Source: Nissolia schottii (taxonomy: Eukaryota; Streptophyta; Magnoliopsida; Fabales; Fabaceae). Taken from it: a stretch of 64,000 nt of DNA. Positions within the stretch are counted from its first letter, which is position 1, and every line of letters begins with the position of its first letter. Shown here in pieces: positions 12,673 through 27,816 of the stretch. The translations under genes and the position numbers were made by a program. The notes beneath the pieces were generated by a model. The model ran no database searches. It was not told where the DNA came from and was given only the letters and a program-made list of their open reading frames with translations. The stretch spans positions 343,274 to 407,273 of the forward strand of contig QANU01102866.1 in assembly GCA_003254905.1 (NCBI GenBank). Reading direction: 5' to 3'.

Positions 12673-12780
12673 TGGGCCCAGCCCAGGCCCGTTGGTTGGA
12701 GAGGTTTTGGGTATTCAGTGAGCAGAGTAGAGGGAGTTGGTTAGGGCAGTTTGGGGTGGGAGTGGGGGGTGGTATATAAA
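12673..12780 (+). promoter_or_regulatory. Alba gene promoter: site II-like cluster and TATA box
   Basis: Overlapping TGGGCC, GGCCCA, AGCCCA and AGGCCC words lie at 12673-12690. These match the site II (TGGGCY) elements bound by TCP factors in promoters of growth and translation genes. A TATA box TATATAAA follows at 12773-12780. The implied start near 12805 gives a ~370-bp leader that contains a GCTC repeat (12841-12859) and CT/CA runs (12941-12970). Factor binding is inferred from motif knowledge only. Confidence 0.65.
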
Positions 12781-13174
12781 GTGAAAGCAGAGGAGAGAGG
12801 AGGTTAGGGCGTAACAGAGAAAATACAAGCCGTAGAAGAGGGCTCGCTCGCTCGCTCGCGCTTTGGTGTTCGGGGAGAAAAAAGGAGACAACAGAATACA
12901 ACTCTATCCTTTGGGAAGCAATCGCGGTAAAAAAAAACACACACTCTCTCTCTCTCTCTCACACACACACTCAGATCGATTATTCTTCTCATCAAATCGA
13001 AACCATCGCTTTCCATTTTTCCTCTTTTTATTCTGTGTTTTTGCTAGCTTACACTTCCAGCGAGTTTTTTCTTCGGTTCTGTGATGTTCTAGAACTTTCC
13101 TTCGAGTATCATCATTTTTTTTTTTGGTGTTTATTTGAGTGTTTTATTATTATTATTATTATTGGTGGGAATAG

Positions 13175-16100
13175 ATGGATCGGTACCAGAAGGTGGAGAA
13201 GCCAAGGGCGGAAACGCCAATTGACGAGAACGAGATCCGGATTACAAGTCAGGGAAGGATGCGCAACTACATTACCTACGCCATGACCTTGCTTCAGGTC
13301 CTCTCTCGTTTTTTTTTTTCCAAATTAATTTTATTTTATTTATTATTTTTTTATCTAATTATTTATTTGTTTCTGTGTCGTGCCTTTTATAGCACTCTTT
13401 ATTGTGGACTAGCAGAACTTAGGAACTGAGTTTTGTGTGTTTTTATTATTTATTTATTTTTTATTTTTCTGGTGGTATTATTGTCTACTTAGATGCTAAA
13501 ACACTGGACACTGAAAAACCTTGTTTAATTTTAGGTAATGATATTTTTTTTTTAAAATTCCAAAAGCTGTTGAGTTATTTTGATTCGAATATAAGCTTAT
13601 TCGGTCACTGATTGTGTTGGGATGTTTTTGTTGTCAATGGAACGGAACAAGACTAATAGGAATGGGCTGAAAATGTAAGGGAAAGAGTAGAGGAAGTTAC
13701 GTTCATTGTGTGGCGACTAATAAATAATAATCAGGGAACATGATGGAACTTTGTTAGTCATGTTTTGGACGTTATAATTTGAAAGAATGGAATGGAGAAT
13801 TTATATCGTTTAGAACGTTCATATTGTTATGAATTTTTAGTTTCCTCCTATTCCTTTCATTTCACCCCATGGAAGGGGAATAATAGTGCACCTTAAGGTT
13901 TCTGGTTCCAATCTATGTATACAAACTCAAACAATTGAATTTGTTTCCCCTCCCCCCTTCCCCCATTTTCTTTTCCATTCCGTGAATATGACCTACCGCC
14001 CTAACATATTTTTAAGATATATATTCTCCACTTTCAAGCTCACTTTATCTTGTTTACTGCTTCACAGGAAAAAGGTTCCAATGAAATTGTTTTCAAAGCA
14101 ATGGGGAGAGCTATCAACAAGACTGTGACCATTGTGGAGTTAATCAAGGTTCTCTTGTTTCTTTTTTTTTTTTTTTTTTGATTGGCCGAGCTGGCGGCAT
14201 AATCTTCATAGTTAATATTTGGTTATATTAGAAGAGTTTTTATCTCATGCGTGCTTGTTTTGTGGGGTGATAATGTAGAGGAGAATTGTGGGTCTCCACC
14301 AGAATACAGCAATTGGATCCACTGACATCACTGATACTTGGGAGCCCCTAGAGGAAGGCCTCCTTCCGTAAGTGCAGTATTTTAATGGTATTTTTAACTT
14401 GAATACCTGAAGTGTTCATCAATCCAATCAGGTCAAAGCTGGTGCTTGATGCTAATAATTTCCTATTTGCATTTTTGCCTTGTCCTCCTTGCAGTTTGGA
14501 GACAACAAGGCATGTGTCAATGATAACAATAACTCTTTCTAAGAAGGAACTTGATACATCGTCTGTGGGGTAAGTTTGTTTGTTCTTTTTCTGTTTTCCT
14601 TGTGATGTCGTTAGGCAAAGCTATGATAGTGCCTATTTTTGTAGTTTTGTTTCAAGCATTCAGAGAGGTTTCAGCTTTGAAAATGAACATCCAAAGTGCC
14701 GATTTCATTGTACTGAAATAAATTGTCTTGTGATTTCTGGCTTTGGTGTTCAAAAATTAGATAATAATGTATGAACCGATTCATACATTTCTTTAGCTGT
14801 TTTAAGGACTTAAGGTGCCAAAAGTATGTTATCAAGATGAACTATGAGGAGTTGATACAATCCTTAATTTGCTGTCTCTTTAGGTATCAGACTCCATTAC
14901 CAGCTGACCAAGTGAAGGCATCTGCAGATTTTGATTACGAAGGAGGTAGGTACATGTGGCAATTTATGCTCTAAAAAGATTTGTTCTTTCTATCTGTTTT
15001 AACCTATGTGGTCTGCAGAGGGTTCACCTAATGGCCGTGTTCGAGGTCGAGGTGGCCGAGGCAGGGGAAGGGCCAGGGGTATTACTCTGTTCTTGCTTTC
15101 TTTCCTTTGAACTGTATCATGTTTATCAGGTGTTTGTTGTCTCTGCGTTAAATTAATTGTAAATGATGGAGTTGTTTTCACGTAATCCATTAACCATTAA
15201 TTATATAGTTTCATTATCTCTGTTTTGCATTTTGAATCTTAAAGTTAATGCCTTGGATGTGTATAACATTTGAGAGTTTTGGTGTAGGTTCCTGAGATTT
15301 TTGGATACAAGAATGCATCCAGATCATCAATTATTAGATGCATGTTTTAATAGGCTTTATGTAAGCTGTTGTGTTTTCTTTCAGGTAATGGTTTTATTTC
15401 AGCTGATTATGAGGATGGACGCTGGGATCGCAATAGGGGATATGGTAGGGGTGGCAGGGGTAGAGGAAGAGGACGTGGTTTCCGTGGTCGTGGAAGGGGG
15501 GGAGCATACAATGGGCCACAGGTTGATATGCAGCAAGATGGAGGATACAACCAAGATGTTCCTCCTCAAGGCCGTGGTAATTAATCCCTATTATTTTCTT
15601 AATTTTACTTCGTGTAAGTGGCCAATGCATGTGAGTTGGCTACTAGTATTAGGCTACCAGCTGGATACTTTGGAAGTGGTTAAGCTGGTTGATGGCACTC
15701 AGTTCCATATGAGACATGAGACTTCATCTTCTGTATTTTGGTTCATATGAAGCATTTTTCATGTTTATTCAAGGGTATACCACTCTTAAATGACTGCAAG
15801 ATGTCTTCTGATTCAAATGCGGCTTTGTATAGTTGAGAGGAGAGGCATGACACACACCATTTTGAGATTTCTCACCTAACACTTAATGTTATGTTTATGC
15901 TTGCTTCTTGCTGCATTTTTTAAACATATGATCATCGAGATGTGGTATACACTCATTTTCACCCGTACCTTGTTCATGTATGAACTGAAATTGCGGACCC
16001 AAAATATTAAGTTACAGCCAAGTTATCACTGACCTGGGGAATTTTACTTATTGAAGTTTCTTTTGTTAGTTGTTTGGCAAATCTATGTTTTAATGTTTTT

Positions 16101-16286
16101 GTACTCAAACCAGAAATAAATGACGATGAAAAGAGGAATGCAGTAGATAATAAGTGAGCTGTTTCTAAATTTTATTTGATAAATGTCTGATTCATTTTTG
16201 TTGTAGGTCGTGGCCGCGGAAGGGGTGGATATCGTGGAAGGGGCCGTGGCATTAGATCCAATGGGCTGATCCAGGCGGCTGCTTGA
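13175..16286 (+). CDS. Alba-family DNA/RNA-binding protein with C-terminal RGG repeats
   Basis: The coding exons are 13175-13297, 14068-14148, 14279-14367, 14495-14569, 14884-14945, 15019-15078, 15385-15576 and 16207-16286. They join in frame to 253 residues with GT-AG borders. The N-terminus MDRYQKVEKPRAETPIDENE leads into an Alba domain (about residues 20-110) with ITSQGRMRNYITYAM, KGSNEIVFKAMGRAINKTV and HVSMITITLSK. The C-terminal third is Arg/Gly-rich, with many RGRG units coded by the last three exons. The product closely resembles long plant Alba proteins such as Arabidopsis At1g76010. Family members bind RNA or DNA:RNA hybrids (R-loops) and localise to nucleus or cytoplasm; the role here is inferred from that. 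Intron 1 is the longest (about 770 bp). The RGG exons make splicing of the tail a likely source of isoforms. Confidence 0.93.
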
Positions 16287-17404
16287 GGCAACCGGTGGGC
16301 TGCCTTGACTGCAGTGCTCATGACTGGAGTGGAAAAATGAATGCCTTGTCCAATTCTGTTTCCATTTCCCCTTATTTCTTCAATTTTCCCCCCATTTCCC
16401 CCCTTCTTTTTCCCTGGGGCCCGATGAACTGTATGGCAGTTTCTTACAGTTTCTGTAGACTTAGTTTGTGACTGCTGCCACATGAGGCAGCCGTTCATGT
16501 TTTAGACCTAGGTTTAGATGCTTGAAAAGTTGTACTTCTGTGTTTTGGCCCTGAATCTCATTCTTTAATTATATTTGCTAGAGTTGTGGTTAAACTGAAG
16601 CCTCGTTTCTTCCCCCCTCTCGGTCAGCATCTTTTGGTTAAATTTTTATCCGGAGTGATAGAAGACTGATATGATTTCAGTGCATTATTTAATCTATGTG
16701 GATCATTGGTTAAGGCATGTTTGGGTAAGTAGCTCAAGTCGTTTTGTAAGATGAGCTTGTGAGAATGTCTTTTATATGACTTATAAATACGTTTTTCTGT
16801 ATTTGGATGTTCAACCCCAGAAATGTTTGTTTTATTTTGGAGTGTTTGACTGCTTTACACTAAAATGAGATTTTTAAACAAGGACTGAGTTAGTGAGTTG
16901 TAAAAGTTCTCAACAAAAAAATGTTTTTTTTTATACCAAAAATCATATTTTAGCCACAAATAAATAAGATGATAGATTATAAAAAATGATCATTAATTAA
17001 AAAAGAGATTTTAATAACAAAGGCAATGCTATTATTAATGAAAAATGTTCATTAAATAATTTTTTTTTAAAGCAAAAATACAAGATTATGCTATAAAAAA
17101 ATGTTGATTAATCAAAAATTATCTTTAAACATTTGTGTTTGTTGTTAAGAAGATTGTTTTGGTTAAACAAGTATTCTTGTTGAAAAAAAAAAAAAGTTAC
17201 GAAAAAGAAAAGGGTTGAAGCTCTGAATCTCAGCCAAGATTCTTGCTTACTTCCCAAGTCATCATCCATCATTGCTCCCTTTATCGTTATAACTTCAGAG
17301 TTAACAGAAAAGCGACCGAGCTTGGGACCCTAACAAGTCGATCCCTATTAATTCAATTTCCCTGTTTCTGAATCTGAATCTGTTCGGGAGAGAGGTTGAA
17401 GAAG
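16287..17404. other. 3' UTR of the Alba gene and spacer before RPN3
   Basis: The first ~300 bp are probably 3' UTR, with C- and T-rich runs near 16390. From about 16700 the DNA is AT-rich and holds nothing recognisable. The last ~150 bp are probably the RPN3 leader. No clear TATA box is seen for RPN3, as is common for proteasome genes. Confidence 0.5.
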
Positions 17405-20400
17405 ATGACTCAAGACGTTGAGATGAAAGATTACCACCAATCAACACCCGCTCCAACGCCATCCACGTTACAACGTAACTAATCCTCTTCCTCAAACCAC
17501 TCTCCTTTCCAATTCTCAATTATCGTTTATTATTATCATCTTAATTATTATTTGCTGTTGGAATTGGATTTCATAGAATTGAAGGAGATAGCATCGATCA
17601 TCGAAAGCGGTTGGTACGCAAAGGAAGTTCGCAGAATCGCTCGTGCCGTGCGACTCACCATCGCGCTAAGGCGGAAACTCACGGCGACGGTTCTCTTATC
17701 CTCCCTAAATTACGTTCTTACCCCCGGTTCTGAGCCTCACACCAAGTTATCTTCCTACCTTCCCAAGGTAATAACCTTTTTGACTGGTTTGGAGCTTTAG
17801 ATTGAAAGGATAGTTCTTAATTACAAGAGAAAAGAATATTTTTTTTGTTGTCGTTGTTGTTGTTGGTATTGACTCTAGTTGACTCTTCTGCCTTATCCAT
17901 GTTAAATGGAGGCACTTCATCATTTAGCAATTGTGATCAATTTCACATGGTTTTGCTTTCTGTGTAAAGATTGAAGTATGAGGACTGTATGGGTTTGAGT
18001 ACATAAGCACCTTAATTGGGTGAGTTTGGTTTAAAGTCCGAGAGCTGCGAAAAATTACTTTTGAATTTCGATGGTGCTTTTATTAAGTGTCGAAGATAAA
18101 CTTTTGTACTTTTCCATTCACTAAATTGGTGTCGAAGGAAGATAAATTTATACTTTCCTATTCAATGACATGTACAAAAGCACAAAATTGGCTATTTTCT
18201 GATTCTGACTTTATGATAAGCTGACCCAAACATGCTACACAAACTTAAGAAGTACTTTACTTAAATGAAAAATCAAAATATGTAATTTTTCTGGGAGTAT
18301 TACGTTGCTACAATGGTATATATTTAATTTAAGTCCATATTTTTGTCACTGGTTGTATAGGAGGATGCTCAGGAAATGGAAGTGGACAGTGGAACATCTG
18401 CTACTCAAACCCCGGCCAAGCATTTGTTGCCCGAGCTGGAAATCTACTGTTACCTCCTCGTGCTACTTTTTCTGATTGATCAGAAAAGATACAATGAGGT
18501 TGGGTAGTGTATGCTTATGAATTTGTCAACTATTCTAATTGATGACACAGGCTGATGATGCTTCAATTTTCTGTTTTAGGCCAAAGCTTGTTCCTCGGCA
18601 AGCATTGTTCGGCTGAAGAGCCTGAACAGAAGAACCGTTGATGTTATTGCATCGAGACTGTACTTTTATTACTCATATAGCTATGAACTTACAGGAGATC
18701 TTGCTGAAATCCGAGGGTGAGTTATAAGGTGCTTCTATATGAAATCCAAAAATTAATTCTGAGGCAGATGTTTACGTGCATTTGGCACATGACAGTTAAA
18801 GGAGATTTACATCGAAATCAGATTTATCGCATTTGATACTAATGGCATTTGTATTTCAGTAACCTCCTTGCATTGCACCGGATTGCTACCCTGCGCCATG
18901 ATGAGCTCGGTCAGGTTTGTTTCAACTTACTTTGTGTTTTCTTTCATTGTGGTTACTGATCTTGTGCTTACCTAGTGATGCAATGCAGGAAACACTTCTT
19001 AATCTTTTGCTTCATAACTACCTCCAGTACAACCTGTATGATCAGGCAGAGAAGTTGAGGTCTAAGGCTCCACGTTTTGAAGCTCATTCAAACCAACAGG
19101 TACGGTGGTTCTGTTATTCTAGGTGTCAAGGGGATTTGTTTCCTGTGGTGTATTCCATCTCCACCTTTTATACCCAGTCTGAGGACTGTTTTCAGAGATG
19201 ATGCTCGTGTTTTTCTTTCTCAATAATTCTGAGTCTTATATGTTCATCTAGTCTAATTTAAATTTATTTTTCTTATTCATTTTTACTTGAATGCTAATGG
19301 TGTCCACATTTGTTGTGTTTCCTTTTTAGTTCTGTCGTTATCTCTTCTACCTTGGGAAAATTCGGGCAATTCAGCTGGAGTATACCGATGCAAAAGAGTC
19401 TCTTCTGCAGGCTGCTCGTAAAGCTCCAGTTGCAGCACGGGGCTTCCGTATTCAATGCAACAAGTGGGCTGTGATAGTGCGTTTATTGTTAGGAGAAATA
19501 CCTGAGAGGACTGTCTTTATGCAGAGAGGAATGGATAAAGCTTTGAGTCCTTACTTTGAACTTACAAATGTAAGTTTACATATCAACTTGAGTTAGCTAT
19601 GATAAGGTCCAGTCCACAATTAAACCTATATGTTTAATGATATATTTAGTTCATATATTGGTGTTATCAGCAATTGGGTCTCATCAGCTATCTCCTCTGA
19701 GGGCTTACTTTGAACTTGCGCCAACTTCTTTGTTGTTTTAATACAGTTCTACTCTATTTAGGCATTGACCATCTCTGACTCCATTTGTAGAGCAATATTC
19801 TTTTAAATTTTAGTGTATGCTCGTTTAACCTTGCACTTAAATTTTTTCTTTTTAACGTAGGCCATGTTTTGGTATGTTGCGGGCTAAGTTTTGCTACTTT
19901 TTTATAAAAAATATTCATAGGGCTTTTGAAAAGGACCTTAGGGAATGGTGAAAGTAGTTGTGGGATTCAACTATGAAACACCTAAAACAAATTACTTTTG
20001 TTGAATTCCTTATCAGGACTTGATCTTATGCATTTGTATGGGTCTTTGTTCAATCTTCCATGCTTTGTTGGAAGTTATTTTGTGTTTCTAATTCATTATC
20101 TGCTGATTATCCTTTGATTATGAAATCTCCTTTTCAAACCCAATGGAATCTTTTCTCGTAACCTAGTAACAAATTCAATTATTTACCACTGTTGTGGAAT
20201 TTCAGGCTGTTCGGATTGGTGACTTGGAGCTGTTTAGGAATGTTGCAGAGAAGTTTGCTACCACTTTCAATACAGACAGAACTCATAATTTGATTGTTCG
20301 GCTGCGTCATAATGTCATCAGAACTGGTTTACGCAACATCAGCATATCGTACTCTCGCATCTCGCTAGCTGATGTAGCTGAAAAGTTGAGGTTGGACTCT

Positions 20401-20718
20401 CCAACTCCTGTTGCTGATGCCGAGAGCATAGTGGCAAAGGCTATCCGTGATGGGGCCATTGATGCGACATTGGATCATGCTAATGGTTGGATGGTGTCAA
20501 AGGAAACCGGAGATATTTACTCAACAAATGATCCTCAGTTGGCCTTCAATTCTCGGATTGCCTTCTGTCTTAACATGCACAATGATGCTGTTCGAGCACT
20601 GCGATTTCCGCCTAACACACACAAGGAAAAGGAAAGCGCTGAGAAGATGAGAGAGATGCAACAACAAGAGCAAGAACTGGCTAAGCATATTGCAGAGGAA
20701 GATGATGATGACTTCTGA
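17405..20718 (+). CDS. RPN3: 26S proteasome non-ATPase regulatory subunit 3 (lid subunit RPN3)
   Basis: The exons are 17405-17474, 17577-17767, 18361-18498, 18580-18716, 18860-18914, 18989-19099, 19330-19569 and 20206-20718. They give 484 residues, close to the ~488 of Arabidopsis RPN3. The start MTQDVEMKD is followed by a helical repeat region ([60 protein letters not shown]). The PCI domain runs through about residues 240-430 ([51 protein letters not shown]). The Rpn3 C-terminal domain ends in an acidic EEDDDDF tail. RPN3 is a structural part of the proteasome lid, which helps deubiquitinate and admit substrates in nucleus and cytosol. All splice sites are GT-AG and no break is seen, so the gene looks functional. 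Confidence 0.97.
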
Positions 20719-22509
20719 TGATAATGATTTTGCTCCTTTTTTATTTTTTAGAAAAAAAAATCTTGCCAACAATTGCAGCCAGGATATATTCATTTCCTAC
20801 ATTTGCTCACATTTCTCATTTAGGGAACTTCCATTACCATTTCCTTTTAGGACCATTTTAGTGATTCAGTTCAAAATTCTAAATATTGAAAAGGATTACT
20901 CATCGACCAAAAATAATAAAAGTATTTAATCTGAAGGACCAATTGGGTTATTACAATGAATTTCTATCTACTCATCATTTGACTAGTCATTTTTTACTAT
21001 TCTCCTTTAAATAACCACTCCTCTGAATATATAATAATCACAGTGAAAGTTTGACTATTCTCTTACAGTGCATATTGTTCTATTTCGGCATTTCTATTCT
21101 GATCGAGTTTTTTAAACGAATTGATGACACTTGATTATAAAGAAAATACATTTTTTTTTTGGTTTTGTTTTAAACTTTAGCTTGGCTTACTTTTCAAAAA
21201 GTAATTATTTGAGAAACTGTTTGAAACAAATTGTATGCACTAAAGAAGAGTGGCGGCTTAAAATGATATGATTTACTAATTACATCTATCTAATATCTTT
21301 GATTATACATATATATAATATTTTCTTGACATGTTGAACCTTTACATTACTTTTTTGTGTATGTGCGGTTATTTTACCGTAAATGATAGAATATTATTTG
21401 CAGTTGTTTAATTTTTGTTGTAGGTCCCATCGTGAATTTGCTGTCCCTGAGATTGCTTGACGGTGAAATCATAGAAGCATGCCTCGTATGGATCAGGCTT
21501 ATATTGTTTTAGTAATGGGGACAAATCGACGTCAAAATGTCCAATTGGGTGATTTCTTTACTCGGGAAATTTTTATATGTCAAATATATCTCCCATGTGT
21601 CCTCAGATTGAATCAAGCGGTGATTAATCATATAATCGCTATAGTATAGCTAACAGACAATTGACAATTTATAATAGCCAAAAATGGGACATGTGGATGT
21701 AGCTCAATTAAAACGACACCGCCAACCATTTCCATGTGACCTCTTGTGCTATGATAGATAGATCTAACACTATTTTTACATTTCATAAAATAGAAAAAAG
21801 AAAAAAACTATTCTGTGTCATTTTATCCACAAATAGATACTCACCAACAGATCCATATGATACCAAGGGCCTAACAAATTGTGATTTGGGAAAAACTATG
21901 CCAAAAAAAAGGAAGAAATTAATTACCAATGGAGAAAATTTTGTACAATTATAAAGTGTCATGTTAAATATATTTCTAATCACAAACAGATATTTTAACT
22001 TCTAATTTTAAGCAAGTAATCGACCGAAGTATTATTATTTGTATGATATATAAGAAGTATATATAATATTACGCTCAACGAGGCATTAGATTTTTCGTAC
22101 TGGGGTTTTTTTTGAATTTTGATACATTCACGGCTCTAATGTTGGGATGTGCATGTGGGTGCCAAGGGAAGTGTAAAGAAGAGAACGTGAGAATAATTGA
22201 ATGAGGTTCAGATTCAGAATTCTGTAGGCTTGTACAGATAAAAAAACTTAATTTAATAATAATAATAATAATAATAATGATGATTGTTTCTTGAGTTAAT
22301 TACTCCTGCAGGGCTCACATGTGCAAACTTTTACCTTAAGTGAGTCTGGGTCCCTTATTTAAGGACAATTTTGTGCTTGGACATGACAATAATAAAGTGT
22401 AAATAAAAATTCTTGCATCCCTATCCTTCCAAGCTTCATCACCTTCATTTGCATTTGCATTCCTTTCAATTGGGGTCTTGGCCATTCAAACAAGGCAAAG
22501 AAGAAGATA
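20719..22509. other. RPN3 3' UTR, AT-rich spacer and expansin promoter
   Basis: No gene is recognised. An AAT microsatellite lies at 22256-22279. A possible TATA-like word (TATTTAAG) near 22356 precedes the expansin start by about 150 bp. The short ORFs here show no domain. Confidence 0.5.
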
Positions 22510-24338
22510 ATGGCCAAAGTTATGCTTGTTTTGGCTAGCTTAATTGGATTATGTTGCTTCACAATCAATACCTGTGCTTTCTCACCTTCTGGATGGACCA
22601 ATGCTCACGCCACATTTTATGGCGGTAGCGATGCCTCAGGAACTATGGGTAAGCCGTTGTGACTTTCTACCTAATTTCAACACTGTATACCATGTTTTGA
22701 TAGGCATTTGAGATGTCTTAAATGGGGATTTGTGAGATCAAACTCAGCTTGCTTTTATATTTTTGCTATATATGTAAAGTGTTGCCTTTCATTCCTTACA
22801 CTTGATTATGCAATTTATGCTACAAAACTTTGGTTTTGCCAAAAACAAAAGTCTCTTTCTTTCATGTTGATTGCTATTCCATCATCATTAGAGTTTGTTT
22901 GATTTGTGTCTTTATTTTTTATGATTCAAGTAATCGACCTTACATAGTAAACAAAAGCTTAGTCATTGTTGTAATTGTATTGTTTTAAAGAATTTTGTGA
23001 GGGCGAAACAAAAAAAATTGTGTTTTTTATTTTCATTATTTTCTTTACATTTTAAAAATATAAAATAAAAATAAGAAGTAAAAATAGATATAAAACCGAG
23101 CCTTAACATACCAAAATCACTTTACAATTTAAAGTATCTAGATAATATAAAAAATCAAGTTTACAGCACTAACTAGTTTTCATTTCTCTCCCTACCCTGC
23201 TATTTGCAAGCATTGAATTTTTACACACATGTATTGCAGGAGGAGCTTGTGGGTATGGGAATCTGTATTCAACAGGTTATGGAACCAGAACCGCAGCATT
23301 AAGCACTGCCCTATTCAATGATGGAGCTTCATGTGGGGAGTGCTACAAAATCATATGTGACTATAAATCAGACTCTAGATGGTGCATTAAAGGAACATCT
23401 ATAACCATAACCGCCACAAACTTTTGCCCTCCCAATTTCGCTCTTCCAAACAACAATGGTGGCTGGTGCAACCCACCCTTGAAACATTTTGACATGGCTC
23501 AACCTGCATGGGAAAAGATTGGTATCTACAGAGGAGGGATTGTGCCTGTGTTATTCCAAAGGTATTCATAAATTTCTTCTCTGCCTTGGTCCAATATTGA
23601 ATATCATTGACTTTATCCTAAATGCCATATCAAACATAGGGAATGTTTTCTCAACATATATAAACAAATGCATATCTTAGTTATTATGTTAGTGGTAAAT
23701 GTGATTATAAGCATAAACTAATTAGTTTAGAATTATGATATTTTTGCAAAATAAATCCTAGGTACAAAATATTATATAATATAAACATTATTTTGTAACC
23801 TTTTTAGTAAATCACCATATAAAAAAATATATTTTCAGACAATTTAAATAAAACAAAAAAATTTAAAATTATTTTTAAGTTGATAATCAAGATATAAATT
23901 AATTTTTACATAATTGATTACATTTAAAAAATGACTATATTTATAATTAATTATTAAAATTATTTTAATCTCGCTGTTCTCTCAAGCATTACTCGGATTA
24001 AATATTGTCCTTTGAAAAATTAATGTTGCAGGGTCCCATGCAAAAAGCATGGAGGGGTAAGGTTCACAATCAATGGGAGAGACTACTTTGAGCTTGTGTT
24101 GATCAGCAATGTGGCTGGCGGTGGATCCATCCAATCTGTGTCCATCAAAGGCTCCAAAACTGGTTGGATGGCCATGTCAAGAAATTGGGGTGCTAATTGG
24201 CAATCCAATGCTTATTTGAATGGCCAATCTTTGTCCTTTAGGGTCACTACCACTGATGGAGAAACCAGAGTTTTCCAAAGCATTGTTCCTGCTAGTTGGG
24301 CATTTGGCCAGACTTTCTCTAGCCCTGTCCAATTCTAA
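22510..24338 (+). CDS. alpha-expansin (EXPA family)
   Basis: The three exons 22510-22648, 23240-23561 and 24032-24338 give 255 residues, the normal expansin size. A signal peptide ([18 protein letters not shown], about residues 1-23) sends it to the cell wall. Domain 1 (GH45-like, about 30-140) shows [31 protein letters not shown] and the HFDM motif. Domain 2 (CBM63, about 155-250) shows [16 protein letters not shown], the Trp-rich stretch [14 protein letters not shown] and a terminal [13 protein letters not shown]. Expansins loosen wall polysaccharide contacts at acidic pH without hydrolysis and so promote cell extension. The exon layout fits EXPA genes. The exact EXPA number cannot be told without a tree. 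Confidence 0.95.
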
Positions 24339-24365
24339 GACCACATTTATAGAAGAAAAATAATT

Positions 24366-24527
24366 CTCGAGTCAGGAAATTATTGGGTGCTCATGAAACA
24401 ATAGACCCGTGACATTTTAGATACAAGGCCCGATTAACTTGCCCCTTTATCTAAATTGTTATTTTATCATTGGATAAAACATAATTCGGTCTAGTGTTCC
24501 GTAAATATCCAATAATTTTTCCTCGAG
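24366..24527. mobile_element. small MITE-like inverted-repeat element just behind the expansin stop
   Basis: The 162-bp segment begins CTCGAGTCAGGAAATTATTGG and ends CCAATAATTTTTCCTCGAG. The two ends are inverted repeats with a 3-base mismatch/indel region. It starts 28 bp after the expansin stop codon, so it probably lies in the 3' UTR. No clear target duplication is visible, so a simple palindrome is not excluded. Confidence 0.4.
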
Positions 24528-26044
24528 AGTGATGGGTTTTGGATTTTAGATTTTTTCCAATAACCAGAGCGGCTGAGGCGTGCTTAATTATTTTATTGGA
24601 GCAGCCCGCCACCCCTCTTCTGGTTTTGATGATTTGGTGGATCAAGCTTATAAGCTGCAGAGAAGTTTTTAGGTGTTCTTAAAACAAGAGAAAAATATTA
24701 TTTTGTTTCATTCACCACTTATAAGTCACTAATTTTACTAACAACATTGTGAAAGTAAAAACACGTGATCCACAATATCAAGTGATGAAAGAAACGGAAC
24801 AGGACTTTTTCTCTTACTACTGGAGCTCTATAGAATTTTTCTCAGCCCTTAATTAGTGAAGTTCAAGGTGGGCACATGGCTTGCATGGATTGTTACTGTT
24901 CTCAATAAGAATAATTTGAAGTTTAACTTTATACCGAAGAAGTGAAGATTGTTGTAATATGAATACTCTTTGTTGTAACTGTATTAAGGGGATATCAAAA
25001 ATGTTAATTCCCTGAAGTATTCAATATATAGTGTATGTTCTTGTCATTGTTGTGTATTATTTAATTCCATCAAGCTTTTGAGACCATAGAATTTGTTAAA
25101 TGTGTATGATGCATATGCTCTAGTACAGCTTGCAAAATGCTGCACAGAATCTCTGTTTTTTTCTTCTCTTTTGATTAAAAGCACGACATGAGAGTTGAAA
25201 AAGTGAGAGTCACGACATTAGCTGGCACCTCTCAATTGAATGAATTGATGCCTCACATGAACCGTATAGAGACACGGACACACATAATTCAGATGAACTG
25301 AAACTTGTTTGTGGGCTACACCAACTTCAATGAACTTGTTACATAGCAACATCACACATGAACAGTAACATGCATGTACTTTGATGGATATTTCTATCAA
25401 ATTTTAAAAGCAATTCATAAATGGTATAAATGCTATAGTTATGCCTTAACTATATTAGTTAGTTACAACTTATTCTTTTGGCATATGGATAATCACATGT
25501 TCATAATATTGAACTACAAGATTAAGCAAAGATGGCAGTGTATTGGTTGAAGCAAAACCACCCAACCAATAATTCTGGGGTCAATGTAGTCCAACTCCAA
25601 CCAAAGACCCCTTTTCCATTACTTTCTAATTGGTGTTGATTGTTGAAGCAAGGAAAATTGCAGTACAAACCCAACATAAACTGGTTTTGTTCAAAAGTAC
25701 ACTATTACTTATAATTCTATGGGAATCGGTGACATGTCAAGAATAATAGAGCTTCAAATTTCACAACAAAAAAAAATGAAAAGAAAATAAAGGAATGAGG
25801 TAAATAATATATAACAAGAAGTTGGTCAGAACCATATATATTTTGGGCTTGCTTTTGTACTAATGTTCGTTTGAAAAAAGAATAATAAAAAAATAAAAAT
25901 AAAGTACCAAATTTGTTTATTCAAATAGAAGATACTTAGAAAACACTGCTCCACTAACAGGGTCATAGGTCACCAAATAGCTTTTAACAACCACACACCC
26001 TTAACAACTCCATGTCCACTGTTCCATTGGCCATTGCATTCCCC
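24528..26044. other. spacer between expansin and peroxidase
   Basis: AT-rich DNA without a recognisable gene. The short minus-strand ORF at 25218-25400 has no domain and no promoter or splice support. Confidence 0.5.
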
Positions 26045-26053
26045 CTATAAATA
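26045..26053 (+). promoter_or_regulatory. TATA box of the peroxidase gene
   Basis: CTATAAATA lies 65-73 bp upstream of the peroxidase start codon, a good distance for a transcription start near 26080 with a short leader. Confidence 0.7.
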
Positions 26054-26117
26054 CCATTCACCTTAATGTTCATAACAAGTCATAAACTAAGGTTTAAATT
26101 TTTGTGATTAGAGAAAT

Positions 26118-27816
<1,699 letters not shown>

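Noticed and set aside
15301-15750. Plus-strand ORF of 149 codons
   Set aside because: It is the wrong frame of Alba exon 7 plus introns; the RGG frame is the real one.
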